Origin: JACCXG01 sp963785755
GTDB taxonomy: Bacteria; Acidobacteriota; Vicinamibacteria; Vicinamibacterales; 2-12-FULL-66-21
Length of the DNA stretch: 64,000 nucleotides
Assembly: GCA_963785755.1 (NCBI GenBank)
Contig: CAWAXG010000060.1
Span: 62,001-126,000, forward strand
Direction: 5' to 3'
The notes under the pieces are model-generated. The model made no database searches. It worked only from the letters and a program-made list of their open reading frames with translations, and was not told where the DNA came from. This document shows positions 35,501 to 44,659 of the stretch, piece by piece. The position numbers and the translations under genes are program-made. The stretch's first letter is position 1; each line of letters begins with the position of its first letter.

Positions 35501-37442
35501 CGGCGCCACCGACGTCATCACGCTCCAGCGCAGCCGCCGCCTGCGACAGCCTGCTCTCGACTTCCGCACGCAGCCGCGCCGCAGCCGCGGCGGCAGATCT
35601 CAGATCGAGGACCTGGCGCAGCAATGCTGCGGTCGCCTGTGACTCGGGGTCGAGCTCACGAACACGCTCGAGCAGGCCTATCGCGTCGTCAAATCGTCCT
35701 GCCGCCGCGCCCTGCTGAGCGGCCGCCGTGAGCGCCGCAATCTTGCGGCTGCGTGCTTCACGCTCTTCTTCTTCGCGCCGGCGCTTGATTTCGAGCGCCT
35801 GCTCCCGGAGGTCCTGAAGAGTCCTGGAAACGTCAGCATGTGGCGGCTCGAACTGTTCGAGGTTTTTGATCGCCTCGTCGTGCTGCCCCGCCTCGAACTG
35901 ACGTCGGGCCCCTTCGATCGCCTGCGCCGCCGCCCGCTCGTGACGCTCGCGCGCCTGCTGTTGCTCGAGCGCCGCCTGGGCCTGCTCCCTGATCTCGAGC
36001 GCCTCGGTGTGCTGGGGCTGCCGCGCGAGCGCTTCGGCAGCGGCACGAACCGCCCGCTCGAACGCGCCGGCGGCAAAATCGGTTCGCGCCCGTGTAACGG
36101 CTTCGCGCACGATCTGCGCGCGCTCACGAGCCAGCTCGAGCTCGTGGCGCACTTCGTCGACGGCCTGCTGCACGCCACGGACGTCGGACGAGCTCGGCCG
36201 CAACCCGCGCGCCTGCTCCACGAGCGCGGCAGCCTGCGTGGCGTCACCACGATTGAGGTGTTCCCGCGCCTCATCCAGCCAGTCGCGGACCTGCTTGTCT
36301 TCGTCAGCCGCTCGGGCCCGCTCGATGATGTCAACCGCGCGCTCGTTGTTGGGATCGAGAATCGCGGCGTCATCGGCCGCTGCGATCGCCGCCTGGAAAT
36401 CGCCGGCCTCGAACGCACGGATGGCCTCTTCGAGGCTTTGCCGGATGCGCGCCTGGCGACGCTGCTCCATCTCGCGGCGGCCGGCCGCCCGCGCGTCCGA
36501 GCCGGTGGGCAGCCGCGGCATCGTTTCCGCGGACGAATCGGGTTTCTGAGCGCGTCCAGGCCCCGCGGCGACCGTTTCCGCGCCCGAGCTGTCCTGTTCG
36601 GCGGCCTCTTCCTCTTCCTCTTCTTCAAGCCGTTCCCGAATGCGCGCGAGATCGCGGCGCATCCTCGCGAGATCCGGATAGCGGTCCGCCGGCTCCTTCT
36701 CGAGTGCCCGCGATACGACTTTGCTGATTTCTGGATCGAGCCCCGGCACCAGCTGTTCGAGGGGTTTCGGGGCCTCGTGCAGGATGCGGTTCATGATCCC
36801 GTCCTGCAGGCTCCCCGGAAAGGCTTGTTTCCCGCTCAACAGCTCGTAGGTAACGTCACCCACCGCGAAGATGTCACTGCGGTAATCGACTGGCTTCCCC
36901 GCGACCTGCTCCGGGGACATGTAGGCAAGCGTCCCCACCAGCATCCCGGCCTGCGTCATCCCCGACTGGGCGAAGCGCACGATTCCGAAGTCGAGAATCT
37001 TCAACATCCCGTCGGAATCGAGCATCAGATTGGCGGGCTTGATGTCACGGTGCACGACGCCGGCCTTGTGCGCGTACCCGAGGCCGTCGCAGAGCTCCTC
37101 GATCAGCTTCAGCTTGCGTGACAGAGGCAGCCGCGACCGGCGCTGGATGATGGCCTCGAGCGTCTCGCCCGGCACGTACTCCATCGCGATGAACGGCTGA
37201 CCGTTATCCTCGCCGACGTCGAAAATGGTGACGACGTTGGGATGGCGCAGCCGCCCCGCGGCACGCGCTTCCCGCCCGAAACGCGCGCGCAGCTCGGCAT
37301 TGTCCATGCCCTCGCGCATCACCTTGATGGCGACCATCCGATCGATCGCCGGATCGTGCGCAAGGAACAGTGCACCCATCCCGCCGTGACCGAGCCGGTT
37401 GACGACCTTGTAGCGCCCTATGGTGATTGGATCCGTTGTCAC
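32528..37442 (-). CDS. Giant transmembrane Ser/Thr protein kinase with helical-repeat scaffold (one frameshift)
   Basis: About 1,637 residues once a single +1 shift (extra G in GTCGGTAC at about 34718) is removed, which restores SRQQYDEALTEIDAA. Kinase domain residues 1-280: GHGGMGALFLAHD, VAIKVM, VVHRDIKPANLML, LDFGIVRF and GTLAYMSPEQVAG. Residues about 290-1190 are TPR-like/coiled-coil repeats, ending with three 67-residue repeats. A transmembrane helix (WLAAIGGSLAAILVLYLG) near residue 1225 leads to a Pro-rich stretch and helices. A SnoaL/NTF2-like C-terminal domain follows (YESAFNSKNLDALKQVWTM ... GWIIVSVTARR), so the last part is outside the membrane. The start GTG 37442 overlaps the PP2C stop (GTGA). 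Kinase and phosphatase form a reversible signalling pair. Confidence 0.85.
33829..34399 (-). repeat. 201-bp tandem repeats inside the giant kinase gene
   Basis: Copies begin at 34399, 34198 and 33997 on the minus strand, each exactly 201 bases (67 codons). The first two are nearly identical in protein (ARVAxxLEKARKTRAHDQAI ... GERERAQEAERVRAEEERR); the third diverges after about 40 residues, so its end is approximate. They code for a charged coiled-coil/TPR unit and are a likely site of recombination or assembly ambiguity. Confidence 0.8.
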
Positions 37443-38227
37443 GGCAGGGAACCCACGGCATCGGCGGCCGAAGCGGAGTAGCGGACGAGCACCACCGTGA
37501 TGTTGTCTTTGCCGCCGGAATCAAGCGGCCGCTGCATCAGTTGATCGACGGCGTCCACGATCGAATCACGACTCAGCGCCCGCCGAATCTCTTCTGTATC
37601 GACCATGGAATGCACGCCGTCGGTGCACAGCAGAAGCGCCTCGCCTTCGCTGAGCGCATGTTCGTGCGCGCTGACCTGCACGTCTTCACCCACCCCGATG
37701 ACTTTGGTGAGCACATTCCGCATCGGGTGCGTCGCAAGGGCGCTCGGATCCATCGAGGGGTTGTCCCTCAAGAGCGTCGCCACCCAGGAATCATCCACCG
37801 TGAGCAACTCGAGGCGATCATCGCGAAAGGAATAGAGGCGGCTGTCGCCGACACTCGAGTACGTCAGCTTGCCGTCCGAGATGAGCGCGACGGTCAAGGT
37901 CGTGCCCATACCGGTGTAGTCGCGCTGGCTCTCCGCAGCCTTGAAGACTCGCCGATTGGCCAGGCGCATCGATGTCACGAGGCAGTTGGCGGCGTAGGTC
38001 AGACGCGAGTCGAACCCGAAGGGCCAGGTAAACCTGTCGCTCCCGCGCGTCCGACAGAGGAAGCTCTGGAGCGTTTCAGTGGCAATGGCCGAAGCAATCT
38101 CCCCGGCGTTATGCCCTCCCATTCCGTCGGCAACGGCAAACAGGCCCAGGACCGGATCACAGAAGAATGTGTCCTCATTCACCGTCCGGACCAGCCCCGG
38201 ATGCGTGGCGCCGTGTGCGGTCAACAT
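37439..38227 (-). CDS. PP2C-family Ser/Thr protein phosphatase
   Basis: A 262-residue cytosolic, metal-dependent phosphatase. Motifs: HPGLVRTVNEDTFF (metal Asp region), FAVADGMGGHNAGEIAS, GMGTTLTVALI, LTYSSVGDSRLYSF, LLLCTDGVHSMV (metal Asp) and KDNITVVLVRY. ATG 38227 with GAGG just upstream is chosen over 38248. The stop overlaps the kinase GTG, so the phosphatase and kinase are produced together, as in Stp1/PknB pairs. It is divergent from the FHA-GAF-cyclase gene with 73 bases between them. Confidence 0.92.
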   Translation of the reverse strand: MLTAHGATHPGLVRTVNEDTFFCDPVLGLFAVADGMGGHNAGEIASAIATETLQSFLCRTRGSDRFTWPFGFDSRLTYAANCLVTSMRLANRRVFKAAESQRDYTGMGTTLTVALISDGKLTYSSVGDSRLYSFRDDRLELLTVDDSWVATLLRDNPSMDPSALATHPMRNVLTKVIGVGEDVQVSAHEHALSEGEALLLCTDGVHSMVDTEEIRRALSRDSIVDAVDQLMQRPLDSGGKDNITVVLVRYSASAADAVGSLP

Positions 38228-38253
38228 GGAGGCCTCTTTACAGGGCACCCGGC

Positions 38254-38282
38254 TTGTGGCGGAATGTACGGCCTGATTCTAT
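38254..38282 (+). promoter_or_regulatory. Probable promoter of the FHA-GAF-cyclase gene
   Basis: TTGTGG (38254-38259) and TTCTAT (38277-38282) are 17 bases apart. The ATG at 38301 is 18 bases beyond. This is the only space between the divergent phosphatase and cyclase genes. Confidence 0.35.
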
Positions 38283-38300
38283 CAAACCGCGTCAACACGA

Positions 38301-39848
38301 ATGTTCAACCTGGTTTATTCGAAGGGTGGCGAACCCCAGCGCTTCACGCTCGAACCGGGCGACACGGTGATTGGGCGGCTGCCCGGCTGTGACGTCGTCA
38401 TCGACCATCCGAGCGTCTCCCGCCGACACGCGAAGCTGACCGTCATCGGGGGCCGCTGTAAGCTCCAGGATCTCGAGAGCCGCAATGGCACGTTCGTGGA
38501 CCGGGAGCCGGTTACCGAAACTGAGCTGACGGACGGCAACGAAGTCGTCTTCGGCGTCGTTCCCACGCACATCGAGTACTCGGCAGAAGACCAGCTGTCG
38601 CTGTCGGAGAACCACACGGTTCTCGAGGCGGGGACGGTCTACAAAGCACTCGGCGAACAGCCTGGACGTCCTGAGGAAGCCGCCGTTACCGAACAGGGGC
38701 TCGACGGCCGGCGCGTCCTGGCGATGATGTCGGAAATCGGCAGGACACTGGTGACCGCACAGCCGCTGATCTCGGTGCTGAACCGCGTGGTCGATCTCGC
38801 ATTCGAGTCGATCGCCGCGGAGCGGGCCTTCCTCATGCTGGCCGATGAGGCCACAGGCGCCGTGGTCCCGCGCGTCGTTCGCAACCGGGATGGGACGACG
38901 CCCCCACCGACGTCGATCAGCAACACGATCGTGCGCCGGGCGATGACCGAACGGGTCGCCGTACTCGCCCGGGATGCCCAGATAGATACACGTCTGGCTC
39001 AGGTGCAGAGCATCCACAACGCAAACATCCGATCCTTCATGTGTGCGCCGCTTTTCAACGGGGACAAAGTCATCGGCGTGTTCTACATCGACAACCCATT
39101 CACGAAGGAGTTTTCGAGCAGCGACCTCAATCTGTTCACATCGCTGTCGGACTATGCCGCGGTCGCCATCGAACAGGCGCGGCTCACCTCGCGCGTACTC
39201 GAGGAGACGCGCCGGCGCGAACGGCTCCAGAGATACCATTCGCCGGCAGTCATCGACCGGATCCTCAGCGAGACGGGGGAGGAGGCGAATATCACGCTTT
39301 CCGCGCAGGAGCGGACCGTGAGTGTGCTGTTTGTCGACATCGTCGGCTTTACCACGATGTCGGAGAGCATGGAACCAAACGAGGTCGCGCAGGTGTTGAA
39401 CCGCTTCTTCACGAAGATGGCCGACGTCGTCTTCGAGGCGGAGGGCACGCTCGACAAATTCCTGGGAGACGCGATTCTCGCGGTCTTCAGCGCGCCGCTC
39501 GACCAGCCCGATCACGCGCTGCGCGCGGTCCGTGTCGCCCGTGGCATGCGCAGCGCGCTGGAGCAGCTCAACCAGCATTCGGACCGACCCCTGGAGGTCC
39601 GGATTGCCATCAACACGGGGCTGGCGACCGCCGGCGACATCGGATCGCCCAAACGCCGCGAGTACACGGTGCTTGGCGACGTCGTGAACACCTGCGCCCG
39701 AATGCAGGCGAACGTCTGCCTGCCCGGCCAGATCGTGGTGAGCCGCGCAACGGTCGACGAGCTCGGGGGAGCCATCGATGCACGGCTGATCGGCTCGTTT
39801 CAGCTGCGCGGCAGACAGACCAGCGTCGATGTGTATGAAGTGTTCTGA
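38301..39848 (+). CDS. FHA-GAF-class III adenylate/guanylate cyclase
   Basis: A 515-residue cytosolic signalling protein. FHA domain residues about 5-95 with the phosphothreonine-binding signature GDTVIGRLPGCDVVID, SVSRRHAKL and LESRNGTFVD. A GAF domain spans about 130-290 (ISVLNRVVDLAFESIAAERA ... SFMCAPLFNGDKVIGVFYID). The catalytic domain spans about 325-510: VLFVDIVGFTTMS (metal Asp), LDKFLGDAILAVF (Lys and second Asp), YTVLGDVVNTCARM (Asp, Asn, Arg). All catalytic positions for cAMP synthesis are present. FHA binding of a phosphoprotein made by the divergent kinase is an attractive way to switch it on (inference). Confidence 0.92.
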   Translation: MFNLVYSKGGEPQRFTLEPGDTVIGRLPGCDVVIDHPSVSRRHAKLTVIGGRCKLQDLESRNGTFVDREPVTETELTDGNEVVFGVVPTHIEYSAEDQLSLSENHTVLEAGTVYKALGEQPGRPEEAAVTEQGLDGRRVLAMMSEIGRTLVTAQPLISVLNRVVDLAFESIAAERAFLMLADEATGAVVPRVVRNRDGTTPPPTSISNTIVRRAMTERVAVLARDAQIDTRLAQVQSIHNANIRSFMCAPLFNGDKVIGVFYIDNPFTKEFSSSDLNLFTSLSDYAAVAIEQARLTSRVLEETRRRERLQRYHSPAVIDRILSETGEEANITLSAQERTVSVLFVDIVGFTTMSESMEPNEVAQVLNRFFTKMADVVFEAEGTLDKFLGDAILAVFSAPLDQPDHALRAVRVARGMRSALEQLNQHSDRPLEVRIAINTGLATAGDIGSPKRREYTVLGDVVNTCARMQANVCLPGQIVVSRATVDELGGAIDARLIGSFQLRGRQTSVDVYEVF

Positions 39849-39877
39849 ACGCGAGACCACGAGCGAACTGCCGAAAG

Positions 39878-39906
39878 TTGGACTCACGTTAGACGGGTTT
39901 GATAAC
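39878..39906 (+). promoter_or_regulatory. Probable promoter of the NmrA-like reductase gene
   Basis: TTGGAC (39878-39883), 17-base spacer, GATAAC (39901-39906). The gene starts at 39983 with TGGAGG 7 bases upstream. Confidence 0.45.
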
Positions 39907-39982
39907 GTCGTTCGCAACGCTCGGTGAAACGGCGTCAGCTCAGCTGGCGTGCGCAGCGTCGATCTGATTTCTGGAGGCATTC

Positions 39983-40831
39983 ATGTCGAAGATCCTCGTG
40001 ACGGGATCCACGGGAAATGTCGGGTCCCGGCTCGTGAAGTTGTTGTCATCCCGCGGCCAATCGGTCCGTGCGTTCACGCGCAAGGGTGAAAAGGCAGCGT
40101 CCGGAGCTGGCGTCGAAGTCGCGGTGGGCGACTTCACGGACAAGGACAGCCTCCGTCGCGCGATGGACGGCGTCTCGCAGATGTATCTGTTGTCGGCTGG
40201 GCCCGAGCTCTCCCAGCACGAGGCCAACGCGATCGACGCGGCGAAGGCTGCCAAGCTCGATCTCGTCGTCAAGCACTCGGTCGCCGGCGCGCCATACAAA
40301 GGCAACGATTTCGCGCGCTGGCACCGGGCCGGCGAGGAGCGGCTCGAAGCGTCGGGACTCCCGTACGTCTTCATTCGGCCGGCATCATTTGCGAGCAATG
40401 CCCTTTACTGGGCCGACACCATCAAATCGCACGACACCGTCTACGGTGCTCTAGGCGAGGCCTCGTTGCCGGTGATCGATCCCGACGACATTGCCGAGGT
40501 CGCAGCGAAGGTCCTGACGACACCGGGACACGCGGGGAAAACCTACGACGTTTCGGGACCCGACACGCTGACGACGGCGCAGCAGGTGGAGACCCTCGGA
40601 AGCGTTCTGGGCCGACCTCTCAAGTATGTGAACGTTCCGGACGAGGCCGCACGGGAGTCCATGGTCGGCATGGGGATGCCCGTGCCGTTCGTCGACGCGA
40701 TGGTCGGGATGATTCAGCAGCTGCGAAGCCTGGGCCGCATCGAGCCCACGCGCGACGTCCAGACAGTAACGGGTCGCACCCCGCACACTTTCCGTCAGTG
40801 GGCGGAGGCGAACGCCGGCGCCTTTCGGTAA
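39983..40831 (+). CDS. NmrA-like NAD(P)-binding oxidoreductase (atypical SDR)
   Basis: A 282-residue cytosolic protein. The Rossmann motif ILVTGSTGNVGSRLV is at the N-terminus, followed by VRAFTRKGEKA (cofactor phosphate-binding Arg/Lys), VAVGDFTDKDSL, DLVVKHSVAGA, HRAGEERLEASGLPYVFIRP and KTYDVSGPDTLTT. This is the layout of NmrA/HSCARG and quinone-oxidoreductase-2 type atypical SDRs. These often bind NADPH as redox sensors or reduce quinones; the exact substrate is unknown. Strong TGGAGG ribosome site. Convergent with the GMC gene. Confidence 0.85.
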   Translation: MSKILVTGSTGNVGSRLVKLLSSRGQSVRAFTRKGEKAASGAGVEVAVGDFTDKDSLRRAMDGVSQMYLLSAGPELSQHEANAIDAAKAAKLDLVVKHSVAGAPYKGNDFARWHRAGEERLEASGLPYVFIRPASFASNALYWADTIKSHDTVYGALGEASLPVIDPDDIAEVAAKVLTTPGHAGKTYDVSGPDTLTTAQQVETLGSVLGRPLKYVNVPDEAARESMVGMGMPVPFVDAMVGMIQQLRSLGRIEPTRDVQTVTGRTPHTFRQWAEANAGAFR

Positions 40832-40841
40832 GGCGCCGGCG
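40813..40841. terminator. Perfect GC hairpin at the end of the NmrA-like gene
   Basis: CGCCGGCGCC (40813-40822) pairs perfectly with GGCGCCGGCG (40832-40841); the TAA stop lies in the 9-base loop. It is in the short gap between convergent genes and likely ends transcription, although no T run follows. Confidence 0.45.
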
Positions 40842-40863
40842 ATGAAAACCTGCTGATTCCTGA

Positions 40864-42411
40864 TCAGGCCTTCTGCATGATCATGTCGGCGGCCTTCTCG
40901 CCGATCATGTAAACCGTCGCCTGCAGGTTGCCGCTCACGACCGACGGCATGATGGACGCATCCACGACGCGCAACCCGTCAACGCCGTAGACGCGGAGCT
41001 GCGGATCGACGACGGCCCTGGCGTCGAGGCCCATCTTGCAGGTGCCGGACGGGTGCCAGTCGGTGATGCACGTGTCCTTGATGTATTTGCGCAGTTTCTG
41101 CTTGTCGTTGCCGATTGCCGGCCCCGGGATGAGCTCCTTGCCGCGCATCTCGTCGAAGGCGTGCGTCGCCACGATCTGACGCCCGAGGTCGATACCGGCG
41201 AGCAGCACCGACATGTCGTACTCGCAGGTCAGATAGTTGGTCAGGATATTGAGCGGATCCATCGGATTGCGCGACCGCAGCCACACGCGCCCGACGCTCT
41301 GCGGACGGCAGACGACCGGCACGAGCGCGAAACCGCGATTGAAATCCGCTCCGAGGCCCGGGAACGCGAAGCCGCCGAAGAACAGCTGCAGATCCGGTGA
41401 GGCCAGCGGCACGCCCGGACGCGTGAACGTGAACATCGAGCTTTCGCAGATGATCATCGGGATCATCTGCTCGATCTTCGATTCCCAGCACATGCGCACG
41501 TTCAGGTGATCCTGCAGGTTCTCGCCGACGCCCGGCAGATCGACCTCGACCGGAATGTCGAACTTGCGCAGCTGCTCGGCCGGACCGATCCCTGACAGCA
41601 GGAGGATCTTCGGCGTGTTCAGCGGTCCCATGCTGACAATCACTTCGCGCGAGGCGCGTGCCTGTACCGTCGCGCCGTTCTGCTGGTATTCGACGCCCAC
41701 CGCACGTTTCCCTTCGAGGAGCAGTCGCGTCGCAAACGCCTCGTACTCGACGCTCAGGTTCGCGCGCTCGGCTTTCACCGGCTCGATATAGGCGGTGAAC
41801 GCGCTGGCGCGCTTGAAATCGCGCGTGGTCGTCGACTGGATGAAGCCGGCGCCTCCTTCCTGTTTCGGACCGTTGAAGTCCCAGTCGCTCTTGAACCCGA
41901 GCTCGCTCACACCCGCCACGAATGCCTTCGACGCCGCACTCCGCCGATCCTCCGGAAGATCCATGACCGGCAGCGGACCGCCGACACCGCGAAAATCCGA
42001 TTTCGGCCCCAGGTAGTCTTCACACTTCTTGAAATAGGGCAGCACGTGGTCGAACGACCAGTTCTCGGCCCCCGTGTAATTCCAGTGATCCAGGTCGCGC
42101 CGGTGGCCGCGAATGAAGATCCGTCCGTTCGTGGAAGCGCCGCCGCCCGCGACCTTCCCCTGGAGAAGCTGCATCTGACGGCCGTCGAGCCCCGGCTCGT
42201 TCACCGTCGTGAGGCCCCAGTCGAACTGCGGCTTCGACCACACGGCGAAAAGCGACGTGAGCTCCACGTTGTGGATATCCGGGTCATCATCGCTGGGCCC
42301 TGCTTCGAGAAGGAGCACTTTGGTGTCACGGTTCGCCGACAGGCGGCCGGCGACCACGCAGCCGCCGATGCCGCTTCCAATCACGATGTAGTCGTACTCG
42401 CGGTTCGCCAT
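40864..42411 (-). CDS. GMC-family FAD-dependent oxidoreductase (alcohol/choline-dehydrogenase-like)
   Basis: A 515-residue flavoprotein. FAD-binding YDYIVIGSGIGGCVVAGRLS and LLLEAGP are at the N-terminus; the GMC signature LLQGKVAGGGASTNGRIFIRG is near residue 85, and the second signature GPLNTPKILLLSGIGP near 270. The active-site pair is histidine in TDWHPSGTCKMG and asparagine in VSGNLQATVYMIGE. ATG 42411 has GAGGAG 6 bases upstream and is preferred to the longer frame. Oxidises an alcohol, perhaps from aromatic or sugar breakdown; no signal peptide. Confidence 0.92.
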   Translation of the reverse strand: MANREYDYIVIGSGIGGCVVAGRLSANRDTKVLLLEAGPSDDDPDIHNVELTSLFAVWSKPQFDWGLTTVNEPGLDGRQMQLLQGKVAGGGASTNGRIFIRGHRRDLDHWNYTGAENWSFDHVLPYFKKCEDYLGPKSDFRGVGGPLPVMDLPEDRRSAASKAFVAGVSELGFKSDWDFNGPKQEGGAGFIQSTTTRDFKRASAFTAYIEPVKAERANLSVEYEAFATRLLLEGKRAVGVEYQQNGATVQARASREVIVSMGPLNTPKILLLSGIGPAEQLRKFDIPVEVDLPGVGENLQDHLNVRMCWESKIEQMIPMIICESSMFTFTRPGVPLASPDLQLFFGGFAFPGLGADFNRGFALVPVVCRPQSVGRVWLRSRNPMDPLNILTNYLTCEYDMSVLLAGIDLGRQIVATHAFDEMRGKELIPGPAIGNDKQKLRKYIKDTCITDWHPSGTCKMGLDARAVVDPQLRVYGVDGLRVVDASIMPSVVSGNLQATVYMIGEKAADMIMQKA

Positions 42412-42591
42412 ACGCTTCTCCTCGGGCGTGCCCTGCTGGACGGCCCGGCACGATAAGGGCAACGGGCATGTCTGAGCGAAAATCACTCGTCGGGTTTGAC
42501 ACTGTACCGCCGCCGCCGATTCGCGGTCAACGCGGGTTCAGACTTCGCTTGACGACTGCACGGGGCGTGTGCCGTCGTTCAAACGACAAGC

Positions 42592-42861
42592 ATGAGCCTG
42601 CAATCGCCCGTTGACCAGTACCAACGCGTCGTGCTTGATCGCTTCCGTCGTCCGTTCACTGCTGAAGCATCCGGCACCTCGCTGAACCTGGTCCCCCTCG
42701 AATGTGTGGCGAGAGATATCAAGCGGCGAACTATTGGTTTTGTCTTGTTCGTGGGGTTTGCGGTGATGCTTGTCGCGACGTCAGTGTTGACGCTGAACCA
42801 GCGCGACGCCGGCAAGTGGCGATGGGCCGACCTGCCGGCGAGGTGCGGGCGATGGGCGTAA
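42592..42861 (+). CDS. Possible small membrane protein (89 aa)
   Basis: A frame of 89 residues with one hydrophobic stretch (IGFVLFVGFAVMLVATSVLTL, about residues 47-68) and a polar N-terminal half. It lies in the 453-base gap between the GMC gene and the lipoprotein gene. No clear ribosome site and no recognisable family; the hydrophobic segment is the only support. The rest of that gap holds nothing else I can support. Confidence 0.3.
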   Translation: MSLQSPVDQYQRVVLDRFRRPFTAEASGTSLNLVPLECVARDIKRRTIGFVLFVGFAVMLVATSVLTLNQRDAGKWRWADLPARCGRWA

Positions 42862-42864
42862 TCG

Positions 42865-43494
42865 TTACGGCGCGCCGACAAAGTGATAACTGAATGACAC
42901 GGCCGGGTTGGCCGCGAAGTCCAGCGTGCCCTGGCCACGCAGGGCTGCCAGGGCGCCCGTTCCATCCTGGAACGCGAACTTCGTGAACCCGAACGGATAC
43001 TGAGGCGGCGCCGCTGTCGGATAGTTGATTTTGAGGCCGACAGAGTCAGGGGGGCTGCCGACCCCGGCTACCGTGCAGTGGCACGTCGTGAACCCCGTGC
43101 CGCCCGGATGCGCGCGCTTAAACTGTCCTGGTCCATCGCCGAACACCACGCAGCTCGTCGGGAACCCGAGAGTCATGTCGACGCCCGGCACACATTGACC
43201 TGGCTCGAAATTGATGCCCACGATGTCCCCGGTCAGCTGAACTTCGCGGCCAGTCTCACCGTTGTCGACCCCTGCAGCGAATCCAAATACACCGGGCTGC
43301 ACTTCGACGAAGACGGTCCCGGCGGTTCCCGTCTCCGGCCGCGCGGCCGTCTGGCTCGGCCCCGCTGCACCGGCCCCGAGATCCGCAACCGTGCGGGACG
43401 GGCTCGTAGGAGATCCGCAGCTGGCACAAGCGGCAGCTGCAAGCACGGCGAGAACACATTGTCGCCACATCGGGCGACGCAAACCATCGTTCAT
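42865..43494 (-). CDS. Predicted lipoprotein of unknown function
   Basis: A 209-residue protein. ATG 43494 has CAGGAG upstream. The lipobox AAACASCGS puts the lipid-attached cysteine near residue 26, so it is membrane-anchored facing the periplasm or outer surface. A Ser/Thr/Ala-rich linker is followed by a beta-rich domain with four cysteines (GQCVPGVDM, FPTSCVVFGDG, FTTCHCTVAG). It ends with FSYHFVGAP. No family recognised. Confidence 0.65.
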   Translation of the reverse strand: MNDGLRRPMWRQCVLAVLAAAACASCGSPTSPSRTVADLGAGAAGPSQTAARPETGTAGTVFVEVQPGVFGFAAGVDNGETGREVQLTGDIVGINFEPGQCVPGVDMTLGFPTSCVVFGDGPGQFKRAHPGGTGFTTCHCTVAGVGSPPDSVGLKINYPTAAPPQYPFGFTKFAFQDGTGALAALRGQGTLDFAANPAVSFSYHFVGAP

Positions 43495-43662
43495 GATTCC
43501 AACTCCTGATTGAGGGGGCTGAAGTATCTCACCGAACGCCGAACAAGCACCAGCAACGTCTACATGGATGTGCGCGTGCTCCGCGGACGTGAACCCTATT
43601 TGACCGGAATGTGCGTACTGACTGACGCCGCGCGTGTTCCAACCCGTAGGAGCACCGCCGGG

Positions 43663-44340
43663 CTACGCGCGGGTGTAATAGTCCGGCAGCGGCGGTGGGG
43701 GCTCGTGCCGCTTCAGCGCCTCTACGAACTTCAAGGCGTCAGGCAGCCGGTATTCCTCGCCGTACACGGCGCCCTTGCGGCGCGGCGCCTCCATGGGCGC
43801 CGCGTCGCCCAATCCGCCGATATCCACGGCCGCAAAACCGCAGTTCTCGATCAAGGTCTCGACCGTCGCCTTGGCGTCACGATCGTCCCCGCAATAGAAC
43901 AGGACCGCCCGTTCGTTGGGAGGCCGGGTGGAAGCTTCTGCCTGGAATCGTGACGTCAGGGTGTTGAAGGCCTTCACCAGACGAGCACCTGGCATACGTG
44001 CGGCATTGACCTGGGCGGCGGTGCGGCCTGGGGGCAAAGGCTGGAGACCCGACGGACCGAACTGGTTGTTGGTGTCGATCACGATCTTCCCGTCGAGCGA
44101 ACCGGCTTGCGCGAGGGCCAGATCGATCGCCATCCATGGCACCGACAGCATGACGACTGGTGCGAACTTCACGGCCTCGGCCGGCGAACCGCTTCGCGCT
44201 GTTGGACCAGCGGCGCTGGCAATGGCGGCAAGCTTCGCCGGGTCGCGCGAAAAGCTGATCAGGACGTCGTGTCCCGCGCGCGCGAAGAGTTGCGCGGCAT
44301 TGCTGCCAATCCGACCTGCCCCGATGATCCCGATATTCAT
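43663..44340 (-). CDS. F420-NADP-reductase-like NADP-binding protein
   Basis: A 225-residue cytosolic dehydrogenase. The N-terminus MNIGIIGAGRIGSNAAQLF is a Rossmann turn, followed by VLISFSRDPAKLAAIAS, VVMLSVPWMAIDLAL, IVIDTNNQF and LVKAFNTLTSRF, as in proteins annotated NADPH-dependent F420 reductase. Many bacterial members lack F420 biosynthesis and use other partners, so F420 use should not be assumed. ATG 44340 matches family starts; the upstream extension of the frame does not. Confidence 0.83.
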   Translation of the reverse strand: MNIGIIGAGRIGSNAAQLFARAGHDVLISFSRDPAKLAAIASAAGPTARSGSPAEAVKFAPVVMLSVPWMAIDLALAQAGSLDGKIVIDTNNQFGPSGLQPLPPGRTAAQVNAARMPGARLVKAFNTLTSRFQAEASTRPPNERAVLFYCGDDRDAKATVETLIENCGFAAVDIGGLGDAAPMEAPRRKGAVYGEEYRLPDALKFVEALKRHEPPPPLPDYYTRA

Positions 44341-44659
44341 TGGCCTGCCTCCGAAGCGTCCGGGCGCCAGTGTACTCGGGTAGGTCGTCTTTTGACGAAG
44401 CGCAGACCCACCGAGCCGAAGCCAGCACCGAGTGCCCGACCGAGCGGCCCATCCCGCAAGGAACCAAAGAGCCGTGGCGATCGCGCTGCCGGACCACACC
44501 GTTTTTGTGATAGAAACTACGTCTGCTCGAGCGTCGGCGGGAGTGGCGAGCGGTCCCTACAGCGGCGCTCCCCGCGCGTTGCGGGCGGGCGGTGCGCAAC
44601 GAATCAATCCAAGAACCATTCCCGTTGCCCCAAGAACAAGTTCCCGTTACCGGGTCGAC
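44341..44659. other. Gap between divergent reductase and molybdenum-hydroxylase genes
   Basis: A 319-base region that must hold the promoters of the two divergent units. I see no gene with support: the minus-strand frame (WFLAGWAARS-type hydrophobic stretch) is short and merely extends the reductase frame upstream. No clear paired -35/-10 element stands out. Confidence 0.35.

Noticed and set aside
38292..39980. 562-codon minus-strand frame opposite the FHA-GAF-cyclase gene
   Set aside because: The plus strand encodes a protein with all three domains intact; the antisense frame shows only mirror codon bias.
43663..44340. Evidence for coenzyme F420 metabolism
   Set aside because: Many proteins of this NADP-binding family occur in organisms without F420; no F420 biosynthesis gene is visible here.
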